From NCBI RefSeq assembly GCF_000005505.3, contig NC_016135.3, forward strand, positions 23,530,613-23,594,612: a stretch of DNA of 64,000 bases, in the 5' to 3' direction. Positions 24,455 to 35,314 of the stretch are shown here, in pieces. The position numbers were made by a program, and so were the translations under genes. This stretch comes from Brachypodium distachyon (Eukaryota > Streptophyta > Magnoliopsida > Poales > Poaceae). The notes under the pieces are model-generated. The model was not told where the DNA came from, made no database searches, and saw only the letters and a list, made by a program, of their open reading frames with translations. Position 1 is the first letter of the stretch, and each line of letters starts with the position of its first letter.

Positions 24455-25521
24455 TTATTCAGGTAACTGCCCACCGAGACGAGACATGAAGAAGATTGGC
24501 CAGTCCATCTCTATGGGCACCATCGGCGACTCCATCTTTATGTTGGAGCGCATAGAGATGGGCACCATCGGCGACTCCATCTCTATGTTGGGGCGCATCG
24601 TCACCTTACATCTGAGACCATGAAATTGGTTTGTCACATCCTCCATCATGCTATTATAAGGATCCTTTATTACCATATTACTGAGATCGGCAATAAACAT
24701 GCCACCATGATAGTCCACGATGAGTAATATGCCGCTCTTTTCGCCCGTGCATATTGCGTGAGGTCTTCCAGTCCGCCCTTGCTTCGACTGTCCTGGCTCG
24801 ATCTGTTGAGTGCAAAGCCATTTTGTCGTGCCATCCGCAATCTCGTTGTCATCTTGTCATGTCCAGATTGCCACGTCTCTTGCATCCATGAAAAGCAATG
24901 ATAGCTCTCCATTGATTGAGACGTAACTTCGGGGTATATCATAAAGTTCAACCAAATTTTGATCCATGTGGAGCTTCGTGAAGGAGACATGATGGGTCTC
25001 TACGTCCACATTGAGGGTATAATAGTCGTCTGGCTTGTCCCGAAAGAGCCAATAGTCGTCTGGTTCCGTTCGTTTTATTGTTCACAGTCTGGGTGTGTGT
25101 TCCCAATTGTGTCTTTTATATCTTGCTGAACATCTGAATTGTGGACCGATACGGTTTCTTCAATGAAATGTGGAGCGTGGCTCCTTTCTCTAAAAAAAAG
25201 AAAAAAGAATTGATCGCGGCGTCGGTGCAAAGGCCCGTGCATGGTACGATTCTCGAACAAAGAAGCCGAGGAGGAAGGTTGGCGGCGGCGGAGAAAAGAG
25301 GGGTCAGCTATGAGGCGGCGGCATGACTTGCACGTTGTAGCACATCGGAAGACCGTTTGTACATCTTTCACGCGTGCAAGGATCTCGAGGATGCCGTCAT
25401 CCCGAAACGAGGCCGTGACCGTCTCCTCCTCAATCTTGGTTATGCCCGCGATTGGAGAACAACCAAGCCGATTTGGTTGGATTGGGGCGTATCGATTGGC
25501 CTGTCGGGTATGTATGTACAT
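24455..25521 (-). pseudogene. F-box protein pseudogene with large internal deletion
   Basis: On the minus strand, around 25450-25280, a grass-type F-box is readable: DDGILEILARVKDVQTVFRC, ATTCKSCRRLIADPSFLRRR. Downstream, 25020-24455 holds what looks like the C-terminal part of the same kind of protein: VNVDVETHHVSFTKLHMD, INGELSLLFMDARDVAIWT, GEKSGILLIVDYHGGMFIAD, MMEDVTNQFHGLRCK, then EMDWPIFFMSRLGG. The middle of the protein is missing and replaced by unrelated sequence with a homopurine run (25190-25208). There is a stop after DVAIWT, and frames change several times. Grass F-box genes of this type act as substrate receptors of SCF ubiquitin ligases; this copy cannot encode a full protein. 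Confidence 0.7.
24509..24598 (-). repeat. 45-bp tandem duplication in the F-box pseudogene
   Basis: Two adjacent 45-bp copies (about 24509-24553 and 24554-24598) differ at a few bases. In the minus-strand frame they read as 15-residue repeats, MRPNIEMESPMVPIS and MRSNIKMESPMVPIE, so the duplication kept the frame. Confidence 0.8.
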
Positions 25522-26585
25522 CTTAGCTCGTCTGCTCGTCTTTACCTTTTCGTGTTCTACTTCGACTCGTATTGGGACAAATGAACTGTTTTTCTCTCTC
25601 TATATATATATCTTTTTGAACATGGAATAACGAACGGCTCGTGTCATAACCGTGTTATATGCTTCTCATGTGTCGGGAATTAATACCTAGAGTACGTAGA
25701 ACTCTTGTCCTTTTCTTTTTCTTTGCCTGGAGGCGTGGAGCGTAGGTAAGAATTGGGCGTGCTTATGCTTCTCAGGTTGCAGAATCCACTCTCGCGAAAT
25801 CGGGCCGGGAAGACGAGAAGATGGTGCGGAGATACGGTTGGAGACCGGTAGCTGGGCCGCTCTGGTGTCCGGTGGAGATCCGGCCTGATGGCCTGGAGAT
25901 CTCGGACCCCCGTATCTGCCTATCTGGTGGTGCCGGTCCAGCCTCAGGAGCAAGTTATTTCGTTGTTGTTATTCTCAAAACGTTGATTTTCACTAGTTTG
26001 CTCAGCGTGATTAGAGGTAACCAAGAAAAATGAAAATGAACTATGGGAACATTCAGCTGTTTCCACTGTTTGTATCCGTGCCGGGTTTGAACATCCTTTA
26101 GACTGTAAGGGACGAATAGGCATTGACAGTCAGGTGATGGATGAATCGACTTAACCTACCCGCTGTCAAGAATAATCGAAGTTCCCCATGAAAGAGGATA
26201 AAACTCGCGATTATTCGGAAGCTGCAAAGTTGAATGTGGAAATCACGAAAATCCAAAGCGGTGGCTAGAACAGGAATTGGACAGTGACGTCACGCTTCAC
26301 TGCTTAAGACTTGGGAATATGTACATGGCCAGGTAGATCAATGGTATTCTGACAAAAGAAGACATTGTGGCGCACACAAAATAGGCTCATCTAGAGCGAA
26401 AATGGTCCAACAATCTCCTAGATTCGTAACTGGCAAGCAGACTGCTTATTTCTCAGTATTCAGATACCAAACGAGTAAGAATTGCAACATCCTATACAGA
26501 AGAGCCCTCATTTGCTTTTCCCTTAAAACGAAATGCTCATTTGCTTAGTAGTAGCGATGCAAAATTCAGCGGAAGACGGCAAGCA
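25522..26585. other. intergenic, no gene seen
   Basis: Mixed composition with no recognisable protein. Short ORFs near 25690-26030 match nothing I know. The right part (26300-26585) is probably 3' UTR of the first alternative oxidase. Confidence 0.4.
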
Positions 26586-28492
26586 TCAGTGATATCCGAT
26601 CGGCGCAGGGGTGGCCTTCAGCTCCATGCCCTGGTAGTACACGTCCTGCTCGACACAAGCGACACCAAATCGACATACATCAGAAAACAATCCACATAGC
26701 CCGATCAAAAAATGGGATCATGCAATGAAATTTTCAAAGTATGCTTACCGATGCGAAGTGGTTGACGTCGCGGTGGTGAGCCTCATCGGCGCGCACCACG
26801 GTGACGACATCCTTGAGCGTGGCGTTGGCCGGGAGGCGCCAGTAGTCAATGGCAATGGATGGGGCAGGGACGTCGTCGATCTTGCCGGCTTCCAGGTCCT
26901 TGAGGAACTCAGTGTAGGAGTGGACGGCCTCCTCCTCCAGGTACCCGACGACACGGTGCGCGAACTTGGGGGAGATGAGGTAGCCGAAGAAGTAGGCGTT
27001 GAAGAAGACGCCCTGGACGGCGATGACGAGGGCGCGCTCGTACCACCTCGGCTGCGCCACCTCCATGAAGGTCATGAGGTGCATGCGCTCGTTCTCGGCC
27101 TCCTCCAGCAGCGCACGGATCCACCCGCCGCTCTGCTCGAAGCGCCGGAGGGAACGCAGGTGGAGGAGCATGCCGCCCACCATCCCGGGCACTGCCGCAA
27201 CCGTCTCCAGCATCATTGCGCGGCAGCCATACCTCCTCTGCATCCAATTTGCAGGGTCAGCTTGCACCAGAATGACAAGATTTTGAAAAACAAACGCAAT
27301 TAAAAATGGACACGTGATTGTTCTTCTCGACTCCAGAAATACAGAGAAGGAGTCAAGAAGATGAACTAGTGCAAGAATCATGATAAACAGGCACCAGTAC
27401 TTTAGTGAAATACATGAGAAAACAAATGGCATCCTGACAGGGACTGGTGCACTGATATCAAACAAAAAACCTGTGCATACTAGCTAAGCACACGTGTCTG
27501 GTGATGTCGAAGGTCACTACTTTATTTGTGTCAAGATGACAGCCTTTCTGTCGATACTTGAACGTGTCAAGAAAAAGTTCACCTTCTTCCATCTCAATAA
27601 AATTACCCTCCGATATGATGTTACTGCAGAATATAAAACTGAGTCCCACAAACGATTAGGAAAAATAATAGCTTGGGTACACGTTCTAAATCGTACTACT
27701 AACTACAAATGGCTTCTTCCGAGAAAGCGGGGAAACCAGAATCAGGAGTTGATAGGGACCATGCTACTTTGTCCCTTGCCCCCCATGACACGCCACGAGG
27801 CAAGACACCTGTTTGTGTTATCTTCGGCGAAACAGGTTTAACTAAAAACACGGAACCAGCCATCTGGATAATTGAACGGCGGTGCTGCCGGCGGCCAGCC
27901 GGTGCGGATGCACATACCTGGAAGAAGATGTCGGTGGGGAAGCGCAGCGACTTGACGGTCCAGTAAGCGATCTTGTCGAGCATCGTCTTGGGCACGTGGT
28001 GCTTGGTCAGATCGATGGACGTGTCCGCGGTGTACGTCTCCCATGGCTGCAGCAAGTTGAGACCAATCACACACACAAAGCCTCTCGCGCAACGACCGAT
28101 CTGGCGATCCATCGCCGGAAGCGAATTGAAACAGGAAAAACAGAGCACAGCAAGCAAGCGGAACGTACCCTGAAGCAAGACCACTTCCACTCGGTGCCGT
28201 CCTCGCGCACCAGCTTCTTCGCCTGCTCGATCCCCCAGTAGCTGTTGACCACCACCTCCTTCTTCTCCCCGCCCTCCTTGTCCTTGGGCGGTGCAGCCGC
28301 CTTCGCCGCCTCCTGCTTCGCCTGCGAGCCAGCGGACGTGGACATCAGCCGCACCCACGCCCCAGGGACGCTCTCTCCGCCAGCCAGAAACGGCCTCGCC
28401 GCCGCCGCCGCAGGAGAGGTCGCGGTCGCGGAGAAGAGGCGGCTGGCGCCGGCGTGGCGGAGGAGGACGGATCCGGCCATCCGGGAGCTCAT
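26586..28492 (-). CDS. AOX1a: mitochondrial alternative oxidase, AOX1a type
   Basis: Four exons on the minus strand (28492-28169, 28046-27918, 27237-26749, 26645-26586), the canonical plant AOX structure, encode 333 residues. The enzyme is the cyanide-resistant ubiquinol oxidase of the inner mitochondrial membrane; it reduces oxygen to water without pumping protons. The Ser/Ala/Arg-rich N-terminus ([13 protein letters not shown]) is a mitochondrial presequence. The regulatory cysteines are both present: CysI in WKWSCFR and CysII in RRYGCRAMM. Diiron ligand motifs are [34 protein letters not shown] and [12 protein letters not shown], and the C-terminus is TPAPIGYH. It closely resembles what I recall of rice AOX1a. 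It is the last gene, in transcription order, of a three-gene AOX array. Confidence 0.97.
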
Positions 28493-28618
28493 CGCCGTCT
28501 CCGCGAATCAAAATCTGGGAGCAGTCGTGTGATGCTGACGCGCGCTTGCGTTGTTCGCTGCTGTTGTTTGTTGTTGCTGGGTGCGGTTTGCAGACGGAGC
28601 GGTTCTTTTCGTGGAGGA

Positions 28619-28626
28619 TTTTTATA
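28619..28626 (-). promoter_or_regulatory. TATA box of AOX1a
   Basis: TATAAAAA on the minus strand, inside GAGATATAAAAATCC, about 130 bp upstream of the start codon. Confidence 0.5.
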
Positions 28627-29902
28627 TCTCGGGAGAGCAATGGCGGAGGGGGGAGGCGGCGAAAGGACGGCAAGTCAGTGGTGGGGCCACGCCGTCAGTG
28701 GCGGGGGAGCCGGTCCTGCTTCCCAGGGATCCCAGAAACTAAGGAGGTCTTTTCTTCTTCTCCAAGTCGATCAGCTGGGGCATTGATTAGTCGTTGCGAT
28801 TTTCTTTTACTTCCCGAAACAGCCTTTCGTGACCTGAATTGAAAGGCTCACATGCTTTGCGCTTTGCATAGCTGTGTGTGATGGGTAGTTTGTACACGAA
28901 TTAGATCTCCATGCTAAACACGTAATCGGTCATTCACTCCGACAGCTGAGAAGTTTAAGAATTATTTATATCTATTTTAGTTTGATATTATTTTTACATA
29001 TGCTGTGTGTGGAAGGGGTGGGTGCAGTATTTTTTTTCAAAAACAATTGAGACAGTAATGCACAATTGTATAGGTTACTACTCCTTGCAGGAGATTAGTT
29101 AATTTGAGACCTTCGCTCAAAAAAAAAAGTTAATTTGAAACCGTGCTTGTTCTGTATATACGTATATATTGTACTCTCTTTTTTTACATCCGTATATATT
29201 ACTTCATCCGATCCTAAATGTTGTCGTGGTTTAATTCAAATTACTACTAAAACCACGAAATAAATTTAGCATCGAAAGGAGTGTTGAATACACATGAGAT
29301 AGTACGTCTAAATTTTTAAAAAGTAGCCGTCTTAGAAGGAGAATATTCTGTTTAGCACCTTTTCACACTAGGGGTACACGCTTGTTTGCAAATATCTGGC
29401 ACAAAGAAAACAAAGCGAAATGGGACATGTGCTCCGGTGTGCCTATCCTATTTGCTTGTGCACCAAGAAAGAATCTGTCAAATGAGGCAACTGCTATTAT
29501 TGGATTCTTAATCTAACAGTTAACGGTACTGAAGAAAATACACTGCTCTTGCATGAATTAGTAGCTTGCAAATATCCGGGATCCTTCTTAGAAGTAGCAT
29601 ACGGTACCATAACCATAAAACGGTAACCATAAAACGGCAATGGTTTAGTACATCATCTTATAACCCCAAATCTCGACCACTGCTCGGCCAAAAATAAACA
29701 TTGCATTGGGAGGGAGATTTTAATCATATGTCTACTTTTGTTTGTATTTTGATAAAATGTCACGTCATGTGACATTGACATATGGGGTCCAATTAAGTCC
29801 ATCTAGCAGTGAAACATGATGAGACATATATATTATTGTCAAAAATGAAAAGTAAAATGTCATCGGATCTCCTAGCATAAGTTATTTCATAACTTTTTTT
29901 TT

Positions 29903-30430
29903 AATAAATTTCACAAAACCGCAGTTTTGGGACAGTCGTGTCGTTAAATCAAGTTAACGGAAAACCGTGCAGAACCACACTTTTTGAGTCAAATTGTCTC
30001 AATCAGCCAAACCATGGTTGTAGGCGGTTTTATTGAATCCTTACAGGTGAGGCCCACCTGTCGGACGGACTTGGATCCCCTGACTTAAAGTCGATGACTT
30101 TATGGTCACTGACATGTGGGGCCGAGTCCACATGTCAGTGAGTCAGGGGATCCCTCTCTCCTATCGGACGCCACGTCGGCCCCGAAAACTTGCTAGGGGT
30201 GAGATGGGGGGCGGAGGGTTTAATCACAGGCTAACGGGTCGGGTCGGGTTGGGGCCGGGGTCCGACAAGTGGGCCCCACTTGTATGAAATCAAACAAAAC
30301 CGTCAAGCCACTCGCTTTCGGACTGACCGAGACAATTTGACTCAAAAAGTGTGGTTCTGTGGACGGTTTTTCGTTAACTGTGGTTCAACGACACAATTGT
30401 CCCAAAAATTGTGGGTTTGTGAATTTTACT
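29903..30430. mobile_element. MITE with ~110-bp terminal inverted repeats (Mutator-like)
   Basis: Left arm about 29903-30010 and right arm about 30320-30430 are inverted copies with few differences. Both share AATTTCAC/AATTCAC ends, GGGACA..GTGTCGTT, GTTAACG and the near-perfect block AACCACACTTTTTGAGTCAA. The ~310-bp centre has an inner palindrome (TGACATGTGG..CCACATGTCA, about 30109-30137) but no coding sequence. Long inverted repeats without an ORF suggest a non-autonomous Mutator-like element. The flanks are T-rich, so a target-site duplication cannot be called. Confidence 0.7.
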
Positions 30431-30778
30431 CTCTTTTTTTACAGAGTTCCTAAACTCCTTAGGTTAAACATGTCCCTCCTCTCTCGCTCTTCATTTCTTC
30501 CTGAATTGAATCCTATGTTTTATGCACTGTGTATCTCACGAAATACCTACAGTATTTATTAAGGTGGTAAGTGATGTACCTGTCGATGGTGAGATGTCTT
30601 TGATAACTTCGTCAATGCACAATCTCGACTACTTCAATCTTCGATGCACGCAGCGTGACCGAGTACATCTTGCGGTGATGTGTGAGTACGTGTGTACACC
30701 TACGAGTTGTGTCTGTCGTTTCTTAGAAGAAAAAGAAATCACTCCATGTTCATTCTCATTCTAATGTGTTCGGTGTGA

Positions 30779-30803
30779 CCCCCCCCCCCCCCCCCCCCCC
30801 CCC
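30779..30803. repeat. 25-bp poly-C tract
   Basis: An uninterrupted run of 25 C. Such long homopolymers are length-variable and error-prone in sequencing, so the exact count is uncertain. Confidence 0.9.
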
Positions 30804-31128
30804 GATCTTTAGTCCTCGCGTAACTTTCGGGCAGTTCAACGGCAAAGCATTTTCATGCGTAGCATATGGCGGACTGGTCCAAAAGCTTTCCTGGTAAACG
30901 GTATGCATGCATATTAGACTTTCTTATTACTTATTAGCGAGTAATCTTATCATATTTACATGCGTTACAAACATACTCGAAATTAACCAAGTGACAAGAG
31001 ACGTGATTCAGTTACATAAACATATATAGTGCACGCGGAACAATTTATCCCGAACAGAGGCCTAAGATTGGTGGCGGCCGCAGCAGCACGTGTGGTGAAA
31101 TGAGCAGGCATCGACCGTCCATTTGAGA

Positions 31129-32293
31129 TCAGTGGTACCCGATCGGGGCAGGCGTCTCCTTGAGCGTCAATCCCTGGTAATGGATGTCCTGCACGACGTA
31201 CCGATCCAACCAAAGAAACCAATAAATTAGCTCGCTCATCACATTGCTAAGATCTCTTCGTCCAAAAAATATAAGGTGATCGCATAATTTACGTACCGAG
31301 GCGTAGTGGTTGGCGTCGCGGTGATGGGCCTCGTCGGCGCGGACGACGGCGACGACGTCCTTGAGCGTAGCATCTGCGGGGAGGCGCCAGTAGTCGATGG
31401 CAATGGCCGGCGCCGGGGTGTTCTCGATCTTCCCAGCCTCCAGGTCCTTAAGGTACTCGGTATAAGACTTCACGGCCTCTTCTTCAAGGTACCCGACGAA
31501 CCTGTGCGCGAACTTGGGGGAAACCAGGTATCCGACGAAGTAGGCGTTGAAGAAGACTCCCTGGACGGCCATCACGAGCGCGCGCTCCCACCACTTGGGC
31601 TGCGTCACCTCGAGGAATGTCATGAGGTGCATCCGCTCGTTCTCGGCTTCTTCCATGAGCGCCCGGATCCAGCCGCCGCTGTGCTCGAAGCGCCGGAGCG
31701 AGCGTAAGTGGAGAAGCATGCCGCCCACCATGGGAGGGACGGCGGCTACTGTTTCCAGCAGCAATGCGTGGCTCGCGTGCCGGCGCTGGAAGAAGAGGTC
31801 CTTGGGGACACCGAGGGTTTTGACGGTGTAATACGCGATCTTGTCCGGCAGGGACTTGGGCTCGTGGTGCTTCTGCATGTCGATCGCCGTGTCCGCCGTG
31901 TACGTGTCCCACGGCTGCAGATACACACATAAAGTTAACACCCAAAATCAAAATGCGATCGATGGAATTAAGGAGCTGTTGAGAAGTTCTATGTACCCTG
32001 AAGCAGAACCACGGCCACTCGGTGCCGTCCGCCTTGACGAGCTTCCGTGGCTCGATGCCCCAGTAGCTGACCACGGCCTTGGTCTTGCTCTGGCCCTCGG
32101 TCTTTCCAGTGGCGCCGGCGGCGCCTTCTTGGACATCCGGGGCGGCGGCTGTGCTTGCCATCCGGGCGGGGAAAATCCTGGCGGCCGCGGGCATGATGCT
32201 CCTCGCGGCGAGCCCGGACGCCGGCTCCGCGGCGGCGACGAGGCGGGGGGCCAGGTGGCGGAGAAGCGTGGCTCCGGCCATGCGAGAGCTCAT
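31129..32293 (-). CDS. AOX1b: mitochondrial alternative oxidase, AOX1b/AOX1d type, copy A
   Basis: Three exons (32293-31997, 31914-31297, 31188-31129) encode 324 residues. Canonical exons 2 and 3 are fused, so the intron that follows DIFFQ in AOX1a is missing. The presequence starts [18 protein letters not shown]. CysI is kept (WPWFCFR), but the CysII position reads [11 protein letters not shown], with Ser in place of Cys. The motif after it is [10 protein letters not shown] where AOX1a has [10 protein letters not shown]. All diiron ligand motifs are intact ([36 protein letters not shown]), so catalysis should be preserved while organic-acid or redox regulation may differ. This CysII substitution is, from memory, shared with rice AOX1b; some authors call the clade AOX1d. 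Same strand as AOX1a; its ATG is 3.8 kb from that of AOX1a. Confidence 0.95.
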
Positions 32294-32465
32294 GGCGTGA
32301 TCAAACTGATTAACCGGAATGTTTGTTGATCGGGATCGGATGGGAAGTCTACGGTTATGTGTTCTGTTGGCGGCGTGGAAGGTCAAGCAGCTGCTGGCTT
32401 GTCTTGGTGTTGAAATTGTTGATCTGGCAATGGATATGGGATAACGGGATCCCGGATGGTGCGGG

Positions 32466-32472
32466 TTTTATT
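32466..32472 (-). promoter_or_regulatory. TATA-like box of AOX copy A
   Basis: AATAAAA on the minus strand, about 175 bp upstream of the ATG, aligns with TATAAAA in copy B; the first T has become A. Confidence 0.4.
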
Positions 32473-33170
32473 GGGGGCGCGGGAACGTCTTGGCGGGCTC
32501 GGCCGGCACGTTTGCTTCCTGGAACTCTGCTTCCATGTCAGAATGCAAGCACTAGTCAAACAGCTGAGATGTTTTAAGCTTAGCTACGGTTTTTTAGTTA
32601 TTTTGTCCGGGGGTGAGGGGCTGCTAACCACATGCCATTTAAGTTTAAGTCAATTAAAAATGATAAACATATTTAATCTGACAGGCTGACACAGTGTGCT
32701 GCCCAATTGTATATGCGTCTGGTCGGGCTCGATCGGCCGGCGCGCTGCTTTCCTGGACAGAGCCACGCGGCAACGCTCGTGCTGAACTAACTACTCCTGC
32801 TTGCCGTGCAAGCGTCTGCCTGGATGCGACGCGGAAGCCGGAGGAGGGAATGAACGGTCTCGCCTTGCATGGACGGCTTCTGGGGATCGAGTTCGCGAAA
32901 CGCCGTTGACGTACGTACTGACGTACTGCTCCAGTTTGTTGGCGTCAGGTATTCAGGTTCTGATCTGTACGTGATGATCCGACACGAGTGACACGCGAAC
33001 TTGACCACGGCCATCGCCTCTCGCGTGCAGTCTCTGGCGTGGATGCCACGGGCAGTCGTGCTAGTGCCACTACTGCTGGTCTTTTCCTTTGGAAGTCAAC
33101 CGCGGGATGCGGCTTGACCATTTGCCGTGGCAGGGAAGTGGGAAGTGGAAGATTCCAAGGAATATATGGA

Positions 33171-33178
33171 TCACGTGC
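33171..33178. promoter_or_regulatory. G-box conserved between AOX copies A and B
   Basis: TCACGTGC contains the palindromic G-box CACGTG, 879 bp upstream of the ATG. It is preserved in the duplicated block (37306-37313) although surrounding bases have diverged. G-boxes bind bZIP and bHLH factors, including ABA- and light-responsive ones. Confidence 0.45.
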
Positions 33179-33302
33179 TCGGTGCACGCGCAGCGAAACG
33201 GGAACGATGTTCGACCGAAAGACATGCTGGCGGGCATGGCAAGAGCGAAAGAAGACGAGGCCAAGCAGGTATTGATCGAGGGGAGCGAGTGGAAACTTGG
33301 CG

Positions 33303-35019
33303 TTGGCGATCAAGTGGCAGTACTATAATCTTTTTACTCCCTCCGTCCAACAAATTATATCTCAACTTTGACCAAATTTAAATGCAACTATATACTAAAT
33401 CATGTCTAGACAAGTATATGGCTCCTACTTTCCTTCCGAGTAAAGAACGACGAACAATTTTTATGCGATGTGACCCAGCCCCCGTTCAAAAAGCAAAGCA
33501 AAGAAAAGAGTGTTTACGGCCACAGAACCTTCTTGCATGACTATCGTTGTTCTCGCGCGACGAATTTTGTGAAATTTCCGGAGGGCGTTTAATTGGGTGG
33601 AGATTTTTTAAAATAAACACAAACAACAACTCTATTATTGATCAATAGTGGTTACATCGAGGCAAAAAAAAAACAGGGACGGAGAAATATACTGTTACTC
33701 TAATTAAGGAGAAACTATTTGGCTCGTGTACCAAGATGAGAGTAAAAGTTGTTTGGTGTGGAGATATCTTTATATCTTTTCTAAATTCCTATATTCGAAA
33801 AACTTTTCTTGAATATTAACTCATTTTATTTCATGTGTTTCTTATATTCCCCTTCTATTTTTTAATTTAATTTTAGGTATAATGTTTTTTCTGTAAGTAT
33901 TTATTCTAGAAATTATGTGTTTTTAATAATGTTTTGATGTCTTGAAAATTTATTATTTGTTTCCTAGATTTTATGATCATTCTCTATTTGTCTGCAAATT
34001 TCTTTGATGGTTGTGTTGTAGATAAAAAAAATCAACTTTTCCCTTTTTCTTTTATTTTCTTCTTCATGATTTTCTTAAAATTTCTTGATTTCGTCAATCT
34101 CTTGTCCTGCTTAAAAAAATGTCAAATCTACATGGTTTTGCCAATTGGAGGAACCATACTTAGACCTCACAATACTTGATGGACCAAACATATAATATTG
34201 TTATATAATGAGTTTGTTATAACTCTGTCGATGCAACAACTAAATCATAAGATTATTTCTATAAAAGTTTGTGGCATGGATTTGAAAAAAATATAGTCCA
34301 AGTTTCAACAAAATACTTTTATCCCACCTCTAGAATCATTGAAAATCAAGCATTAATTATATGATTAGTGGAGTGATTTTACCATCAGCCCACTAGCAGG
34401 GGATGCCTAGACCCTGAGCTAGGGGGCGCAAACCCTAGTCTAGCCGGGGTGCAAAACAACACAAGAGGGCCTTCTTAATTTGTTAGGCACAATTTATTGA
34501 GCCCCCAATGATCTAGCCCCGGTTGCTCCATGCTTTTGCCCCCTGTTTGGGCCCGCTCGTGCCTAGTGGCGGAGATACACCTAGCCTCAGGTGTGGCCAG
34601 ACTAACAGTTATAGTCCAGAGTACTAATTTGTCAATTTTTTAGCCCATCAAGGCAAAGCTTCAGGCTTCCAGGTTCATTTAAGCTCTACCTTAGTTGTAG
34701 CCTTAGGATTTTGAAATTTCTAACTCCGCCACTGTCATCCATACCAAGGATCAAATTTCATATTTGACATGTTGTCTATCTCTGAAGGCTAAAGTGTGTC
34801 AAATATTCAAGCTCCACAACTTTAGCCTTCAGAGAACGGAGTGTGAGTGAAGACGTTAATGGTTATGTGAGTGTGTGTGCGCGCGTGCTCACATCCACGG
34901 GTTGCATTTGACGTTTCTTAAAGAAATTTCATGGATGGTACGGCCCCCGATCCTAAGTTGTCACGAAACTCAACCAATGGATGCATGTTTGGTGTTTGGT
35001 ACCGTAAGTTCATCACTCG
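33303..35019. other. spacer between the AOX duplicates, with MITE remnants
   Basis: Mostly AT-rich with no coding sequence. About 33336-33420 starts like a Stowaway element (TACTCCCTCCGTCC) but its right end is lost. 34380-34560 is a GC-richer decayed repeat. A hAT-type MITE lies at 34564-34734. None of this is in the duplicated block, so it is either ancestral spacer or later insertion. Confidence 0.5.
34564..34734. repeat. short hAT-type MITE
   Basis: Left end TAGTGGCGGAGATAC and right end CTAACTCCGCCACTG are inverted copies sharing AGTGGCGGAG with the ends of the full hAT element at 53.6-57.1 kb. The interior (~170 bp total) has no ORF. The flanking 8-mers do not match, so the target-site duplication has decayed. 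Confidence 0.6.
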
Positions 35020-35314
35020 GTCGGTTCAAAAGCTTTCCTACATTCATCAATGATGAAAAATTTAAACGCCTATTAAAAGAATTCTTAACGGCACATAATC
35101 TTATCATATTTACAACGTTACAGTCTACATAGGGGACATGTCACCAGCGTCAGAGGATCTCCGAAACCGGTGGCAAGACCGCAAGAGACGCGATTCATTT
35201 ACATGAACATAATGCAAGCGAAAACAATTTGTCCCAAATCGGGGAATAAAATTGGCGGCGGCGGCGGCGGCGGTAACAGTGGTGAACCGAGCAGGCATCG
35301 ACGTCCATTGAGAT

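Larger units (their letters stand above)
28627..30869. other. AOX intergenic region with MITEs
   Basis: No gene. It holds a possible degenerate Stowaway fragment (about 29203-29282, ends ACTTCATCCG and GAAAGGAGT), the long-TIR element at 29903-30430 and a poly-C tract at 30779-30803. A small repeat of ACCATAAAACGG lies near 29608-29640. Confidence 0.5.
30870..33302. repeat. AOX segmental duplication, copy A
   Basis: This ~2.4-kb block matches 35020-37424 in the same orientation over the whole AOX gene, its 3' flank (CAAAAGCTTTCCT, then TAATCTTATCATATTTACA) and about 1 kb of upstream sequence (TTTGTTGGCGTCAGGT, GTGGATGCCACGGG, CAAGCAGGTATTGAT). Exons are nearly identical; flanks have many substitutions and indels, so the duplication is not very recent. 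Confidence 0.85.

Noticed and set aside
26725..27303. 192-residue plus-strand open frame
   Set aside because: It is the complement of AOX1a exon 3; high GC at third positions in the real gene leaves the opposite strand open.
31306..31707. 133-residue plus-strand open frame, with similar ones at 35463-35891
   Set aside because: Antisense of the AOX copies A and B; they resemble each other only because the genes do.
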